Source of the DNA: Clostridia bacterium
Lineage (GTDB): Bacteria > Bacillota > Clostridia > Oscillospirales > CAG-272
NCBI GenBank assembly: GCA_017452895.1
Contig: JAFTLE010000004.1
Span: 1-42,899, forward strand
Direction: 5' to 3'
Length of the DNA: 42,899 nucleotides
Shown here piece after piece: positions 7,376-16,211 of the stretch. Under the pieces are notes generated by a model, which was given only the letters and a program-made list of their open reading frames with translations, was not told the DNA's origin and did not search any database. A program made the translations under genes and the position numbers. Every line of letters starts with the position of its first letter. The first letter of the stretch is position 1.

Positions 7376-8545
7376 TTACTCCTTTGCGGCACACGCCGTC
7401 AGTAATACGTCGATCGCCCTTTCAAGCTGATCCATCGGAATATTCAACGCGGGAAGCAAACGCACCTTTGCCTTCGCGGTCAGCACCAGCACGCCCATCT
7501 CGCGGCACTCTGCCACGATCTCTGCGGCGGGTCGATCACATTCCACACCGATCATCAGTCCCATACCCGAAACCGACTTCACACCGCGTGCTCCCGACAG
7601 CTTTTTAAAAATATAGTCGGAACGCTTACCGACACCCTCAAGGAACTTGTCGGTCAGCCGCTGAAGGATTGAAAGCGCACCCGCACATGCAAGCGGGTTG
7701 CCGCCGAAGGTCGATCCGTGATCGCCGAAGCCGAGCGTGAACTCGCACTTCTCGCCAAACATACAAGCGCCGATCGGCAGACCTCCGCCCAGCCCCTTCG
7801 CCGTTGTGACGATGTCTGGCGTAATGCCGTAATTCATATAGCCGTACAGCTTTCCGCTACGCCCGTTACCGATCTGTACCTCGTCGGCGATCAGCAGGAT
7901 ATCGTGCTTTTTGGCAAGTGCCGCCATCCCCGCAACGAATTCGTGGGAGAGTGCCGTGACACCGCCCTCGCCCTGTACAGGCTCAAAGAGGATCGCGGCG
8001 ACCTTATTGCTCTCAACGAGTGAGGTCAGCGCGGAAAGATTGGTAGGATCTGCATAAAGGAATCCCTCGGTCAGCGGCAAAAATTCCTTATGGAATACCT
8101 CCTGACCCGTTGCGGCAAGCGTCGTCACGGTGCGCCCGTGAAAGCTGCCCGTCAGGGTGATGATCTGATAGTAGTCCTCGCCCTTCTTCTCCTTCGCGTA
8201 TTTGCGCGCGGTTTTGATGGCACACTCGTTTGCCTCTGCGCCCGAGTTGCCGAAAAAGACCTTCTTCATCCCCGTGCGCTCACACAGAAGCTGTGCCAGC
8301 TCAGCGCAGGGGCGCGTGTAGTAAAGGTTTGAGGTGTGCTGAAATTTTTGCATCTGCAGGGTTACCGCAGAGCTCCACACGGGATCGCAAAGGCCGAAGG
8401 TGTTTACGGCAATGCCCGTTCCCATGTCAATATATTCCTTACCGTTTTCGTCGTAAACGAGGCTTCCCTTTCCGCTGACAATCTCAAGAGGGAAGCGGCG
8501 GTAGGTATTTGCGACGTACGACTGATCCAGCTCAATCACGTTCAT
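7376..8545 (-). CDS. argD: Acetylornithine aminotransferase
   Basis: A 389-aa class-III PLP enzyme that converts N-acetylglutamate semialdehyde to N-acetylornithine with glutamate as donor. The PLP-binding lysine is K250 in TTAKGLGGGLPIGA; the Asp that contacts the pyridine nitrogen is in ADEVQ (221-224). Other family marks are GNSGAEANECAIKTAR (99-114) and GSFHGRT (133-139). The start overlaps the end of argB by 14 bases and has a GGGAG site upstream. It is the fourth gene of the leftward argCJBDF operon. Family members can also act on succinyldiaminopimelate, but the operon supports ArgD. Confidence 0.95.
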   Translation of the reverse strand: MNVIELDQSYVANTYRRFPLEIVSGKGSLVYDENGKEYIDMGTGIAVNTFGLCDPVWSSAVTLQMQKFQHTSNLYYTRPCAELAQLLCERTGMKKVFFGNSGAEANECAIKTARKYAKEKKGEDYYQIITLTGSFHGRTVTTLAATGQEVFHKEFLPLTEGFLYADPTNLSALTSLVESNKVAAILFEPVQGEGGVTALSHEFVAGMAALAKKHDILLIADEVQIGNGRSGKLYGYMNYGITPDIVTTAKGLGGGLPIGACMFGEKCEFTLGFGDHGSTFGGNPLACAGALSILQRLTDKFLEGVGKRSDYIFKKLSGARGVKSVSGMGLMIGVECDRPAAEIVAECREMGVLVLTAKAKVRLLPALNIPMDQLERAIDVLLTACAAKE

Positions 8546-9410
8546 TTTCGTCTCCCTCGCTTACCATCGTGCCCGCGCCCTCGTCGGTCAGCGTCTCAAT
8601 CAGGATCGAATGCGGTACGCGGCCGTCGATGATAACCACCTTCTTCACACCGAGGAAGATCGCCTCAAGGCAGCACTCGACCTTCGGGATCATACCGCCC
8701 GAGATCACGCCGCTTTCAAAGAGCTTACCCGCCTCCTTAACAGAAAGGTAGGGGATCAGCGAGGAGGGATCGTCCTTGTTACGCAGAATGCCCGCGATGT
8801 CGGTCATCATAAACAGACGCTCCGCGTGCATCGCACCCGCGATCTGTGCCGCGGCGGTGTCGGCGTTGACGTTATAAACGCTACCCTCGGCATCGCATGC
8901 AAGCGTCGAAATAACGGGAATATAGCCCGCGTTCAGTACATCGAGGATCGGACTTGCATCCACCCCCGTGACGTTGCCGACAAATCCGAGTGCGGGGTTC
9001 TTCATCTCCGCCTTCAGCATACCGCCGTCAATGCCCGAAAGACCGATCGCGCGGCCACCCTTGCCTTCAAGCAGACGGACGAGATCCTTGTTGATCTTAC
9101 CCGCCAGCACCATCTGTGCGACCTCAACGGTCTCTTTGTCGGTCACGCGCAGACCGTCGTGAAAAACGGTCTCCTTACCGACGCGCTTGAGCATATCCGT
9201 GATCTCAGGACCGCCGCCGTGCACCAGCACGACCTTAACTCCGACGAGCGAGAGAAGGACGATATCCTCCATCACCTGCTCCTTCAGCTCGGGGCTGATC
9301 ATGGCGTTGCCGCCGTATTTGATCACGATGACCTTATCGTAATATTTTTGAATGTGAGGCAGCGCCTGCGTCAGGATCTCCGCGCGCTGTGCATTTGTGA
9401 TCGGAAACAT
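8532..9410 (-). CDS. argB: Acetylglutamate kinase
   Basis: A 292-aa member of the amino acid kinase family. It phosphorylates N-acetylglutamate with ATP, the second step of the acetylated arginine route. The N-terminal IKYGGNAM loop (about 29-36) and VHGGGPEIT (about 63-71) bind nucleotide and substrate; NVNADTAAAQIAGAM (about 180-195) is the typical NAGK active-site stretch. An N-terminal helix (residues 1-20) is present, as in arginine-sensitive hexameric kinases, so feedback inhibition is plausible but not shown. It lies between argJ (13-base gap) and argD (14-base overlap). Confidence 0.95.
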   Translation of the reverse strand: MFPITNAQRAEILTQALPHIQKYYDKVIVIKYGGNAMISPELKEQVMEDIVLLSLVGVKVVLVHGGGPEITDMLKRVGKETVFHDGLRVTDKETVEVAQMVLAGKINKDLVRLLEGKGGRAIGLSGIDGGMLKAEMKNPALGFVGNVTGVDASPILDVLNAGYIPVISTLACDAEGSVYNVNADTAAAQIAGAMHAERLFMMTDIAGILRNKDDPSSLIPYLSVKEAGKLFESGVISGGMIPKVECCLEAIFLGVKKVVIIDGRVPHSILIETLTDEGAGTMVSEGDENERD

Positions 9411-9423
9411 AATAACTCCTTAA

Positions 9424-10638
9424 TTAAGTACGGTAATCACCGTTGATCTTCACGTAATCGTAGGTGAGGTCGCAGCCCCATGCGGTCGCCGTGGCATCGC
9501 CGTCGTTGAGAGAGACGAGGATCTCGATCTCTTCCTTCAAAAGGATCTGCTTTGCCAGCTCCTCGGAAAACTCCACACCGCTGCCGCTTCTGCAGACCGC
9601 GATCCGTCCGCCAACCGAGGCAAAGTCCACGTCAACCTTGTTGATATCAACGTCGGCACCCGCATAGCCGATGGCGCAAAGCACGCGCCCCCAGTTTGCG
9701 TCGGCACCGAACATTGCTGCCTTGACGAGAGAGGAGCAGATCACGCTGCGTGCCACGGTCTTTGCAACCGAAAGCTCCTTCGCACCCGTCACTTTACATT
9801 CGAGCAGCTTCGTCGCGCCCTCGCCATCCCCTGCGATCTTGCGGCAGAGGTCTACCGTGACCGTGTTCAGCGCGGTCATAAAGGTCTTGAAGTCCTCGCC
9901 ATTTTCGGTGATCTCGGCATTTCCTGCCGCACCGTTTGCAAGGATGCAGACCATATCGTTGGTCGAGGTGTCGCCGTCAACGCTCACCATATTGAAGGTG
10001 TTTTCAATGTCACCCGAGAGTGCCTTCTGCAAAAGAGTAGGGCAGATTGCAACGTCGGTGGTGATGAATACCAGCATCGTCGCCATATTCGGATGGATCA
10101 TACCCGAGCCCTTTGCGATACCGCCGATGCGGCAGACCTTACCGCCAACGGTAAACTCCACGGCGATCTCCTTCGGCCGCGTATCTGTCGTCATAATGCC
10201 CTCGGTCGCGGCGTGACCGCCGTCGCGCGAAAGTCCTGCAACCAGCGCAGGAATGCCCATTTCAAACGGCTCGATCGACATCGGAAGTCCGATCACACCC
10301 GTCGAGGCAACGACGACATCGGACGCGTCAATCTTCATCTCCTTTGCCAGAAGCTGTGCGGTCTTTTCCGCGATCTCAATGCCGTCGGCATTGCAGGTGT
10401 TCGCGTTGCCGCTGTTACAGATCACCGCACGCGCGTAGCCGTCGGCGATATGGTTCTTCGTCACGGAGAGGGGCGCGCCCTTTACAAGATTCTTCGTATA
10501 GACCGCGGCGGCAGATGCACGCGTTTCGCTGTAGATCAGCGCGATATCTCTTTTCGTTTTATTCTTGCGGATCCCGCAGTGGATCCCGTTTGCTAAAAAT
10601 CCCTTCGCGGCACAAACGCCGCCGTCAATGATCTTCAT
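9424..10638 (-). CDS. argJ: Bifunctional glutamate N-acetyltransferase/ornithine acetyltransferase
   Basis: A 404-aa Ntn-type enzyme of the ArgJ family. It moves the acetyl group from N-acetylornithine to glutamate, making the pathway cyclic. The autocleavage point is visible: KGSGMIHPNMATML (176-189), where T187 becomes the N-terminal nucleophile of the beta chain. STGVIG (112-117) forms the oxyanion-hole region. Because argA is absent here and the operon starts argC-argJ, the enzyme may also make acetylglutamate from acetyl-CoA, but mono- versus bifunctionality cannot be read from sequence. Two bases separate it from argC; its own GGAGG site lies in the argC end. Confidence 0.95.
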   Translation of the reverse strand: MKIIDGGVCAAKGFLANGIHCGIRKNKTKRDIALIYSETRASAAAVYTKNLVKGAPLSVTKNHIADGYARAVICNSGNANTCNADGIEIAEKTAQLLAKEMKIDASDVVVASTGVIGLPMSIEPFEMGIPALVAGLSRDGGHAATEGIMTTDTRPKEIAVEFTVGGKVCRIGGIAKGSGMIHPNMATMLVFITTDVAICPTLLQKALSGDIENTFNMVSVDGDTSTNDMVCILANGAAGNAEITENGEDFKTFMTALNTVTVDLCRKIAGDGEGATKLLECKVTGAKELSVAKTVARSVICSSLVKAAMFGADANWGRVLCAIGYAGADVDINKVDVDFASVGGRIAVCRSGSGVEFSEELAKQILLKEEIEILVSLNDGDATATAWGCDLTYDYVKINGDYRT

Positions 10639-10640
10639 TT

Positions 10641-11579
10641 TTAAGCCTCCAAAACCAAACCACGGGTCTCATCCGTCCCGATGGCGATATTCATACATTG
10701 CAGTGCGGCACCCGACGCGCCCTTACCGAGGTTGTCATAGCGTGCCACCAAAAGGATGCGCTCGTCGTTTCCAAACACAGAAATCTGCATCGAATCAAGC
10801 CCCGAGAGCGCGTTTGCCGAAAGGAATCCGCTTTCGTCTGCATCGGCAACGAACTTCACAACGGGTCCTGTATAGGTCTCGGCGTAGATACACTTGATAT
10901 CCGAAATGCTGCCGCCGATATCCGATGCAAACAGTGGCACCGTCACGAGCATTCCGCTATAAAAGTCGGCAACGATCGGGCAAAACGCAGGGAGCGTCTT
11001 CAGCCCCGTCACGTGTCCGATCTCGGGCAGATGCTTATGCGACTGCGTGATTCCATATTGGCGCGGTGCGCCGAGCAGTACGCTTCTGTCCTCAGACTCA
11101 TACTCGGCAATCATCTTTTTGCCGCCACCGCTGTATCCTGTCAGCGAATGCACCGAAAGGTGCGCCGTGTCAGGAAGCAAGCCCGCCTTTACCAGCGGAT
11201 AAACGAGCGAGATCACGCCACTCGCGTGACACCCGGGCACCGCGATGCGGTGCGAGGTCATCACACCCTGACGGTGTGCGTCCGAAAGCTCGGGAAAGCC
11301 GTATGCAAAGAGCGGAGATGTCCTGTGCGCCGTCGATGCGTCGATCACCGTCACGTCGGGATTCTCGATCATCGAAACCGCCTCACGCGCCGCATCGTCG
11401 GGAAGACAGAGAAAGGCAACGTCACAGGCGTTGAGCATCCTTGCTCTCGCCGCGGGATCCTTGCGCTCGCTGTCCGAGAGCGTCAGAAGCGTGACGTCCT
11501 CCCTGACAGCAAGACGGTCGTGGATGCGAAGCCCCGTCGTGCCTGCCGCGCCGTCAATGAATATCTTTTTTGTCTGCAT
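10641..11579 (-). CDS. argC: N-acetyl-gamma-glutamyl-phosphate reductase (short, type 2 form)
   Basis: A 312-aa NADPH-dependent reductase that makes N-acetylglutamate semialdehyde. A Rossmann glycine pattern G10-A-A-G13-T-T-G16 opens the protein, and the catalytic cysteine is C117 in VPGCHASG. At about 310 residues it fits the shorter ArgC type rather than the 340-residue one. The start chosen is the ATG at 11579, which has GGAGG 6-7 bases upstream; an in-frame codon 12 bases earlier would overlap that site. It is the first gene of the operon, behind a promoter with a palindrome that may bind ArgR. Confidence 0.93.
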   Translation of the reverse strand: MQTKKIFIDGAAGTTGLRIHDRLAVREDVTLLTLSDSERKDPAARARMLNACDVAFLCLPDDAAREAVSMIENPDVTVIDASTAHRTSPLFAYGFPELSDAHRQGVMTSHRIAVPGCHASGVISLVYPLVKAGLLPDTAHLSVHSLTGYSGGGKKMIAEYESEDRSVLLGAPRQYGITQSHKHLPEIGHVTGLKTLPAFCPIVADFYSGMLVTVPLFASDIGGSISDIKCIYAETYTGPVVKFVADADESGFLSANALSGLDSMQISVFGNDERILLVARYDNLGKGASGAALQCMNIAIGTDETRGLVLEA

Positions 11580-11619
11580 AAAAGCCTCCAAACCTCACGG
11601 GTTGTCCTTGAACGTAATC

Positions 11620-11648
11620 ATTATATAGCAACTGCATTCAAAATGCAA
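11620..11648 (-). promoter_or_regulatory. Promoter of argCJBDF
   Basis: On the minus strand: -35 TTGCAT (11648-11643), 17-base spacer, -10 TATAAT (11625-11620). The 175-base gap between ppa and argC (11580-11754) is otherwise AT-rich and holds two inverted repeats listed separately. Confidence 0.8.
11633..11647. promoter_or_regulatory. Candidate ArgR operator at the argC promoter
   Basis: Palindrome TGCATT-CAA-AATGCA overlapping the -35 element and spacer of the argC promoter. A second, looser inverted repeat TGAATAAA/TTTATTCA lies at 11720-11742. Both resemble arg boxes in being AT-rich with TGA/TGC-type half sites. ArgR binding is inferred from position and the regulated operon; no argR gene is in the window. 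Confidence 0.5.
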
Positions 11649-11754
11649 TAGATTTTTGAATAATTTTACAAAATATAAGTAGAAAAATAGAATATTTTAT
11701 CAAATGATTTTGTTTATTTTGAATAAAAAGAATATTTATTCACAAAATGCAAAA

Positions 11755-12288
11755 TTACTTGCAAAAGTTGTCAATGTAGTGGTCGATCGAGCTCTTGATG
11801 ACCTGAAGCGCCACCTTGCGGTCGGCGACCTCGTTGACCGCGGTTTCCTTGTTTTCAAGATTCTTGTAAACCGAGAAGAAATGCCGCATCTCTTCAAAGA
11901 TGTGCGCGGGCAGCTCGGATATGTCGGTGTAATGATTGTAGGTCGGATCGTTGTAGGGAATCGCAATGATCTTTTCGTCGTTGCGCCCGTTGTCAATCAT
12001 TGAGATTACGCCGATCGGATACGCACGCACGAGCGTCATCGGCTCAATCGACTCAGAGCAGAGCAAAAGCACGTCCAGTGGGTCGCCGTCGTCGCCGTAG
12101 CTGCGCGGGATAAAGCCATAGTTGGCAGGGTAGTGCGTCGAGGTGTAAAGAATACGGTCAAGGATCAGCATACCCGTTTCCTTGTCCAGCTCGTATTTTT
12201 TCTTGCTCCCCTTCGAGATCTCAATCACGCAGATAAAATCCTCGGGCGTGATGTGCTTCGGGGAGATATCGTGCCAGATATTTGACAT
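11755..12288 (-). CDS. ppa: Inorganic pyrophosphatase (family I)
   Basis: A 177-aa soluble enzyme that hydrolyses pyrophosphate to phosphate, pulling biosynthetic reactions forward in the cytoplasm. The family signature with its metal-binding aspartates is DDGDPLDVLL (about residues 55-64), and further conserved parts are YPANYGFIPRSYG and IPYNDP. The length matches bacterial family-I enzymes. The start chosen is the ATG at 12288 (MSNIWHDISP), with AAGGAG 7 bases before it; a longer in-frame extension upstream runs through the promoter. It is followed, after a 175-base gap with its own promoter, by argC. Several nearby reactions (PaaK, for example) release pyrophosphate, but linkage is only by position. 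Confidence 0.93.
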   Translation of the reverse strand: MSNIWHDISPKHITPEDFICVIEISKGSKKKYELDKETGMLILDRILYTSTHYPANYGFIPRSYGDDGDPLDVLLLCSESIEPMTLVRAYPIGVISMIDNGRNDEKIIAIPYNDPTYNHYTDISELPAHIFEEMRHFFSVYKNLENKETAVNEVADRKVALQVIKSSIDHYIDNFCK

Positions 12289-12322
12289 AGCGTTACTCCT
12301 TTTTGATAAATTATACCATAAT

Positions 12323-12351
12323 ATAATACCACACGCGCGCGGAAAAAGCAA
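12323..12351 (-). promoter_or_regulatory. Promoter of ppa
   Basis: -35 TTGCTT (12351-12346), 17-base spacer, -10 TATTAT (12328-12323) on the minus strand. A second TATAAT-like box is at 12310-12315 but lacks a matching -35. Confidence 0.65.
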
Positions 12352-12400
12352 GAGTCTTTTTGTTGGGCGGTTATTTTTTCTGAAAATTACAAAAAAAGCA

Positions 12401-12429
12401 TTGCCTTTTTTCCGTGCTTGTGCTAAAAT
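12401..12429 (+). promoter_or_regulatory. Promoter of the isomerase/epimerase-like gene
   Basis: -35 TTGCCT (12401-12406), 17-base spacer ending in TGC, -10 TAAAAT (12424-12429). Confidence 0.75.
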
Positions 12430-12555
12430 GAATAAGAAAAAGGGGCAAAATGCTGTGGAAAGTCGGTTCTATCCATCAAAATGGCGGAATCGTCCATTCC
12501 ATTTTCTCTTTTTTTGCACGGTCATAAAATCAAAAAGACATAAAGGAGCAAACTT

Positions 12556-13395
12556 ATGAAAAAATTCAACGTCGGTATTCAGCTGTACGGCGTGCGCAAC
12601 GCCATGGCAGAGGACTTTGAGGGTACGCTCAAGGCATTCAAGGAAATGGGCTACGACTATGTCGAGTTCGCAGGCTACTTCGGCAAGACCTCCGAGGAGA
12701 TCAAGGCACTGCTTGACAAATACGGACTGACCTGTATTTCTGTACATCAGGGGCTTGACTTCTACAACGACGATGTGCAGGGCGCGATCGATTATCTGAA
12801 GGGCTTCGGTGTCGAGTATTCCGTCATTCCGTGGTACGGTAAGGATGCACTCGCGGGCACCGACAAGTGGGATGCCACCGTTGCACGCTTCACCGAGGTT
12901 GCGAAGGCGCTGAAGGCAAACGGTATGAAGCTCGGTTATCACAACCACGATTTCGAGTTTGAGACCTACAACGGCAAGTATCTGCACGACTACATCTTCG
13001 AAACGGTCGGTCTTGACCTCATTTTCCCTGAAATCGACACCTGCTGGGTACACTATGCAGGCATTCGCCCCGAGGAGAAGCTCTATCAGTTCAAGGGCAA
13101 CGTTCCCGTTGTTCACCTGAAGGACTTCGTTTGCAAGAATCTCGGCGCAGGTCCCGTCTACGATCTGATTGACAAAAACGGCAACAGCATGAAGGGCGCC
13201 TCGCGTGAGGATAACGGCTTCGAATTCTGCCCGCTCGGACGTGGCAGACAGGACTTCGCCGCCATTCTCAAGGCGTGCGAGGAGTGCGGTACCGAGACGG
13301 TCATCGTTGAGCAGGATAGGACCTACGACGGTATGACCGAGATGGAGGCTGCAAAGATCGCGAGAGACTATCTGCGCGACACCTTCGGCCTTTGA
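12556..13395 (+). CDS. Sugar phosphate isomerase/epimerase-like TIM barrel
   Basis: A 279-aa protein of the xylose isomerase-like/AP endonuclease 2 fold. It starts with KKFNVGIQLYGVRN and continues with TLKAFKEMGYDYVEF, the usual beta1-alpha1-beta2 of this family. Candidate metal ligands are in GYHNHDFEFE (about 135-144), FPEIDTCWVH (about 158-167), VVHLKDF (about 190-196) and VIVEQD (about 256-261). Relatives interconvert or dehydrate sugars and inositols such as inosose; the substrate here cannot be told. It has its own promoter, an AAAGGAG site and a terminator, so it is monocistronic and gives no operon hint about its pathway. Confidence 0.85.
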   Translation: MKKFNVGIQLYGVRNAMAEDFEGTLKAFKEMGYDYVEFAGYFGKTSEEIKALLDKYGLTCISVHQGLDFYNDDVQGAIDYLKGFGVEYSVIPWYGKDALAGTDKWDATVARFTEVAKALKANGMKLGYHNHDFEFETYNGKYLHDYIFETVGLDLIFPEIDTCWVHYAGIRPEEKLYQFKGNVPVVHLKDFVCKNLGAGPVYDLIDKNGNSMKGASREDNGFEFCPLGRGRQDFAAILKACEECGTETVIVEQDRTYDGMTEMEAAKIARDYLRDTFGL

Positions 13396-13470
13396 TCAAA
13401 AATCTAAAATAGCGGGAATTTGTGAACTATTTGGGGTTCACTTCGTTTCACGCGCCTTCCCCGCGCGTGG

Positions 13471-13503
13471 AAAAAGGGGCTGAGTCATTTCAGCCCCTTT
13501 TTT
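13471..13503. terminator. Bidirectional terminator
   Basis: Arms AAAAAGGGGCTGA (13471-13483) and TCAGCCCCTTTTTT (13490-13503). It sits between two convergent genes. A smaller GC hairpin (CACGCG/CGCGTG) lies just to the left. Confidence 0.9.
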
Positions 13504-13512
13504 CATTTGCAG

Positions 13513-14736
13513 TCAAAACGACCAGTTTCCGTCCTTGAAGATTTCTATGCGTTGCCCGTTTTCGCATTGCGCAACGATTGAAAGATCGTCAGCGCCGATC
13601 ATAAAGTCCTCGTGAATGATCGAATCGTTGACCCCGAGTGCCGTATTTTCCTCAAAGCTGCGCGTCTCGTAATCGCGCACGCAGTTGTGGAAGCCGCGGC
13701 CGAGCGCCAGATGACAGACCGCGTTTTCGTCAAACAGCGTGTTGTAGAAAAGAATACCGCAGTCGTTGATCGGAGATGCGTAGGGCACGAGCGCGACCTC
13801 ACCGAGATATGCCGCGCCCTCGTCCATCCCGATCATCTCGCGAAGCAGAGCCTCGTTTTTCTCGGCGTGTATCTCGACCGCCTTTCCGCCCTCAAAGCGG
13901 ACGGAAAAATTCTCGATCAGCTGTCCGTTGTAGGAGAGCGGGCGCGTCGCATAAACGATACCCTCCGCCTCGCCGCGCTTCGGCGTTGAGAAGACCTCCT
14001 CGGAGGGGATGTTCGGGTTGAAGAAATGGCCGTCAAGCGTATATTCACCGCCCGCGAGGAAAAGCCCCTCGGGCATCATACCGACGGTAAGATCGGTTCC
14101 GTTTTTCGAGGTGTAGTGAAGCGAGCGGATCGCAAGACCGTTGAGGTACGCACAGCGCCGCGCGAGATTTTCGTTGTGCGCCGCCCACGCCGCAACGGGA
14201 TCGTCGGTACAGCGCGAGGTGTGAAGGATCGCCTCCCACAGTCGCTCTATGGCGGCGTTTTTCTTGAGATCGGGGAATACCTTTTTCGCCCACGCCTCAC
14301 CGGGCACAGCGGCAATGCACCACGGATACTTGTTTTCCATACGGTCGCGCAAGGGCTTGATGTGCTTCATTCTTGCGCGCGATGCCTTTGCGATCTTCGC
14401 CTGATCGAGATCGCTCATTCCGTCTGGATCCTCGGAAAGCAGATAGATCATCGACGGCAGATGCTCAGCGCGGTAACGCCATTTTTCAAGCTCGTAGCTC
14501 GGCAGCTCGGAGAGCGTTGTGAGCGTGCGGTGCTTTGCGTGCAGGCGATCGATCCTCTGATCCGAAAAGTCGACCGTCACGCGCCGTGCGCCGAGGCGAT
14601 AGCACTCCGCCGTCAGCATCCGCACGAATTCGGGCTGGTCAAGCTCCGCCTTGATGATGACCTCCTGGCCCTTTTTTACATTGATACCCACCGCGGCAAG
14701 CAGATGGGCATATTTTTTCAAAACCGTTTTTTTCAT
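13513..14736 (-). CDS. Aminopeptidase, M29 (AmpS/AmpT) family
   Basis: A 407-aa cytoplasmic metallo-aminopeptidase that removes N-terminal residues from peptides. It begins with the family-like KKYAHLLAAVGINVKKGQEVII. Likely metal ligands are the Glu in NIPSEEVFSTP (about residue 247), the Glu in YLGEVALVP, and the YNTLFDENAVCHLALGRGF and IHEDFMIGADDLSI segments near the C-terminus. The start chosen is the ATG at 14736 (MKKTVLKK) with GAGGAA 7 bases upstream. An open frame continues to 15126, but that extension is Arg/Ser-rich and antisense-like over pepD, so it is not coding in this frame. The gene follows pepD by 1 base and shares its transcript. Confidence 0.9.
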   Translation of the reverse strand: MKKTVLKKYAHLLAAVGINVKKGQEVIIKAELDQPEFVRMLTAECYRLGARRVTVDFSDQRIDRLHAKHRTLTTLSELPSYELEKWRYRAEHLPSMIYLLSEDPDGMSDLDQAKIAKASRARMKHIKPLRDRMENKYPWCIAAVPGEAWAKKVFPDLKKNAAIERLWEAILHTSRCTDDPVAAWAAHNENLARRCAYLNGLAIRSLHYTSKNGTDLTVGMMPEGLFLAGGEYTLDGHFFNPNIPSEEVFSTPKRGEAEGIVYATRPLSYNGQLIENFSVRFEGGKAVEIHAEKNEALLREMIGMDEGAAYLGEVALVPYASPINDCGILFYNTLFDENAVCHLALGRGFHNCVRDYETRSFEENTALGVNDSIIHEDFMIGADDLSIVAQCENGQRIEIFKDGNWSF

Positions 14737-14737
14737 C

Positions 14738-16153
14738 TTATAATTCCTCAAGTATTTTACATACGAATGCGTAGGTGCGTTCAACGGACGAGATCGAGAG
14801 CGACTCCTCGGGCGTATGCACCTTGTGCAGCTCAGGACCGATCGAGATCGAGTCAAGTCCCGGGAGCTTGTCGGAGAGAAGACCGCATTCAAGCCCCGCG
14901 TGAATCGCCTCGATGATCGGCGCGTGCCCGTACATCTTTGTAAAGACCGCCGTAGCGGTGTCGCGCAGGGGTGAATCCTTGCGATATTCCCAAGCAGGAT
15001 ACGCTCCGTGCGTAGAGTAGCTGCCGCCAAACGCACGGCAAAGTGCTGAAAGTCGGTCGGAAAGCTCGGTGCGCGCCTGATTCTTCGAGCTGCGCAGAGC
15101 AGAGGAGAAGGAAATGCTGTCCTCATCCGTCGCGAGAATGCCGAGATTGAGCGAGGTCTCGACCAAGCCCTCGATATCCTCGCTCATCCTTAGCACGCCG
15201 TTGGGAAGCTCCTTCGCAAAGGCGAGCAGATTCTGCGTGAGGGATTCCGTCAGCACCTCGGCATCGGTATAGCCCGTGGCAGAAATCGAAAGCTCGGCAT
15301 TCGTTTCCTCCGCAAGGAAAGCGGAAAGCGCGGCTGAAAGCGCCGCCTCGTCAATCGGTGCCTCGGTCAGAACGAGTGCCTCCGCCGCACGCGGAATGGC
15401 GTTGTCCTTACCGCCGCCCGAAAGCGAAACGATACGGAGCGCGGGGATCCCCGAAAGAAGCGATAAAAGGTCAAGGATTGCATTGCGGTGACCGTTGTTG
15501 ATCTCAATACCCGAGTGACCGCCGCAGTAGCCCGAAAGACGGATCGAGGAAAGGTAGCCGACGGCACCTTCGCGCACGGTCGGCAGGTGCATATCCGCCC
15601 GCACACCGCCCGCACAGGAAACCGTAAAGATCCCCTCGTCCTCAGAGTCGAGGTTGATGAGCATCCGCCCCGAAAGAAGCGACGCATCAAGTGCCCCCGC
15701 CCCCCGAAGACCGATCTCCTCGTCTGCCGTCAGTAAAACCTCGATCGGCGGATGTGAAAGTGACGTGTCCTCCAAAATGGCAAGCGCCATTGCGACTGCA
15801 ATGCCGTTATCAGCGCCCAGCGTTGTGCCGCGTGCGTGTACCGTGTCACCCGTTACGGTCGGCACAACCCCTTCTTTTGTAAAGTTTATTTTACATCCCT
15901 CGACCGCCTCGCAGACCATATCGAGGTGTCCCTGCAAAATAACGGTAGGATGCCCCTCGTACCCACGACTCGCGGGCTTATAGATGACGAGATTGCCGCC
16001 ATCGTCAGCACAGCAGGGGAGAGATAAGCGCTCCGCCACCGATGCGCAGTAGTCACGCACGCCTGCGGTCATCCCCGAGGGATGCGGGATCGCACAGATC
16101 TGTTCAAAGTAATAAAAAACCCGAGACGGGGAAAGACTTTCAAGCACAGACAT
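14738..16153 (-). CDS. pepD: Aminoacyl-histidine dipeptidase (M20C)
   Basis: A 471-aa di-zinc peptidase that cleaves Xaa-His and other dipeptides in the cytoplasm. Visible zinc and catalytic residues are H76 and D78 in GHLDMV, D115 in LGADNGIA, E145 and E146 in DEEIGLRGA, and D169 in NLDSEDEG; the C-terminal histidine is in HAGLECG. Length and motif spacing match PepD. It has a clear promoter (16183-16211) and AAGGAG site. It is the first gene of a leftward pair with the M29 aminopeptidase and is divergent from an M18/M3 pair, so four peptidases share one control region. Confidence 0.93.
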   Translation of the reverse strand: MSVLESLSPSRVFYYFEQICAIPHPSGMTAGVRDYCASVAERLSLPCCADDGGNLVIYKPASRGYEGHPTVILQGHLDMVCEAVEGCKINFTKEGVVPTVTGDTVHARGTTLGADNGIAVAMALAILEDTSLSHPPIEVLLTADEEIGLRGAGALDASLLSGRMLINLDSEDEGIFTVSCAGGVRADMHLPTVREGAVGYLSSIRLSGYCGGHSGIEINNGHRNAILDLLSLLSGIPALRIVSLSGGGKDNAIPRAAEALVLTEAPIDEAALSAALSAFLAEETNAELSISATGYTDAEVLTESLTQNLLAFAKELPNGVLRMSEDIEGLVETSLNLGILATDEDSISFSSALRSSKNQARTELSDRLSALCRAFGGSYSTHGAYPAWEYRKDSPLRDTATAVFTKMYGHAPIIEAIHAGLECGLLSDKLPGLDSISIGPELHKVHTPEESLSISSVERTYAFVCKILEEL

Positions 16154-16182
16154 AAAATGACTCCTTCATCAAAACTGCATCC

Positions 16183-16211
16183 ATTTTAGCATAAAATTCC
16201 CAGAAAAGCAA
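16183..16211 (-). promoter_or_regulatory. Promoter of the pepD-M29 operon
   Basis: -35 TTGCTT (16211-16206), 17-base spacer ending in TGC, -10 TAAAAT (16188-16183) on the minus strand. Its -35 directly touches the -35 of the opposite promoter. Confidence 0.8.

Noticed and set aside
10698..11651. Long plus-strand frame over argC
   Set aside because: His/Arg-rich antisense shadow; argC motifs on the other strand are unambiguous.
14737..15126. N-terminal extension of the M29 aminopeptidase frame into the pepD gene
   Set aside because: The extension is Arg/Ser-rich and lies over a well-supported pepD frame; the ATG at 14736 has a binding site and the family N-terminus.
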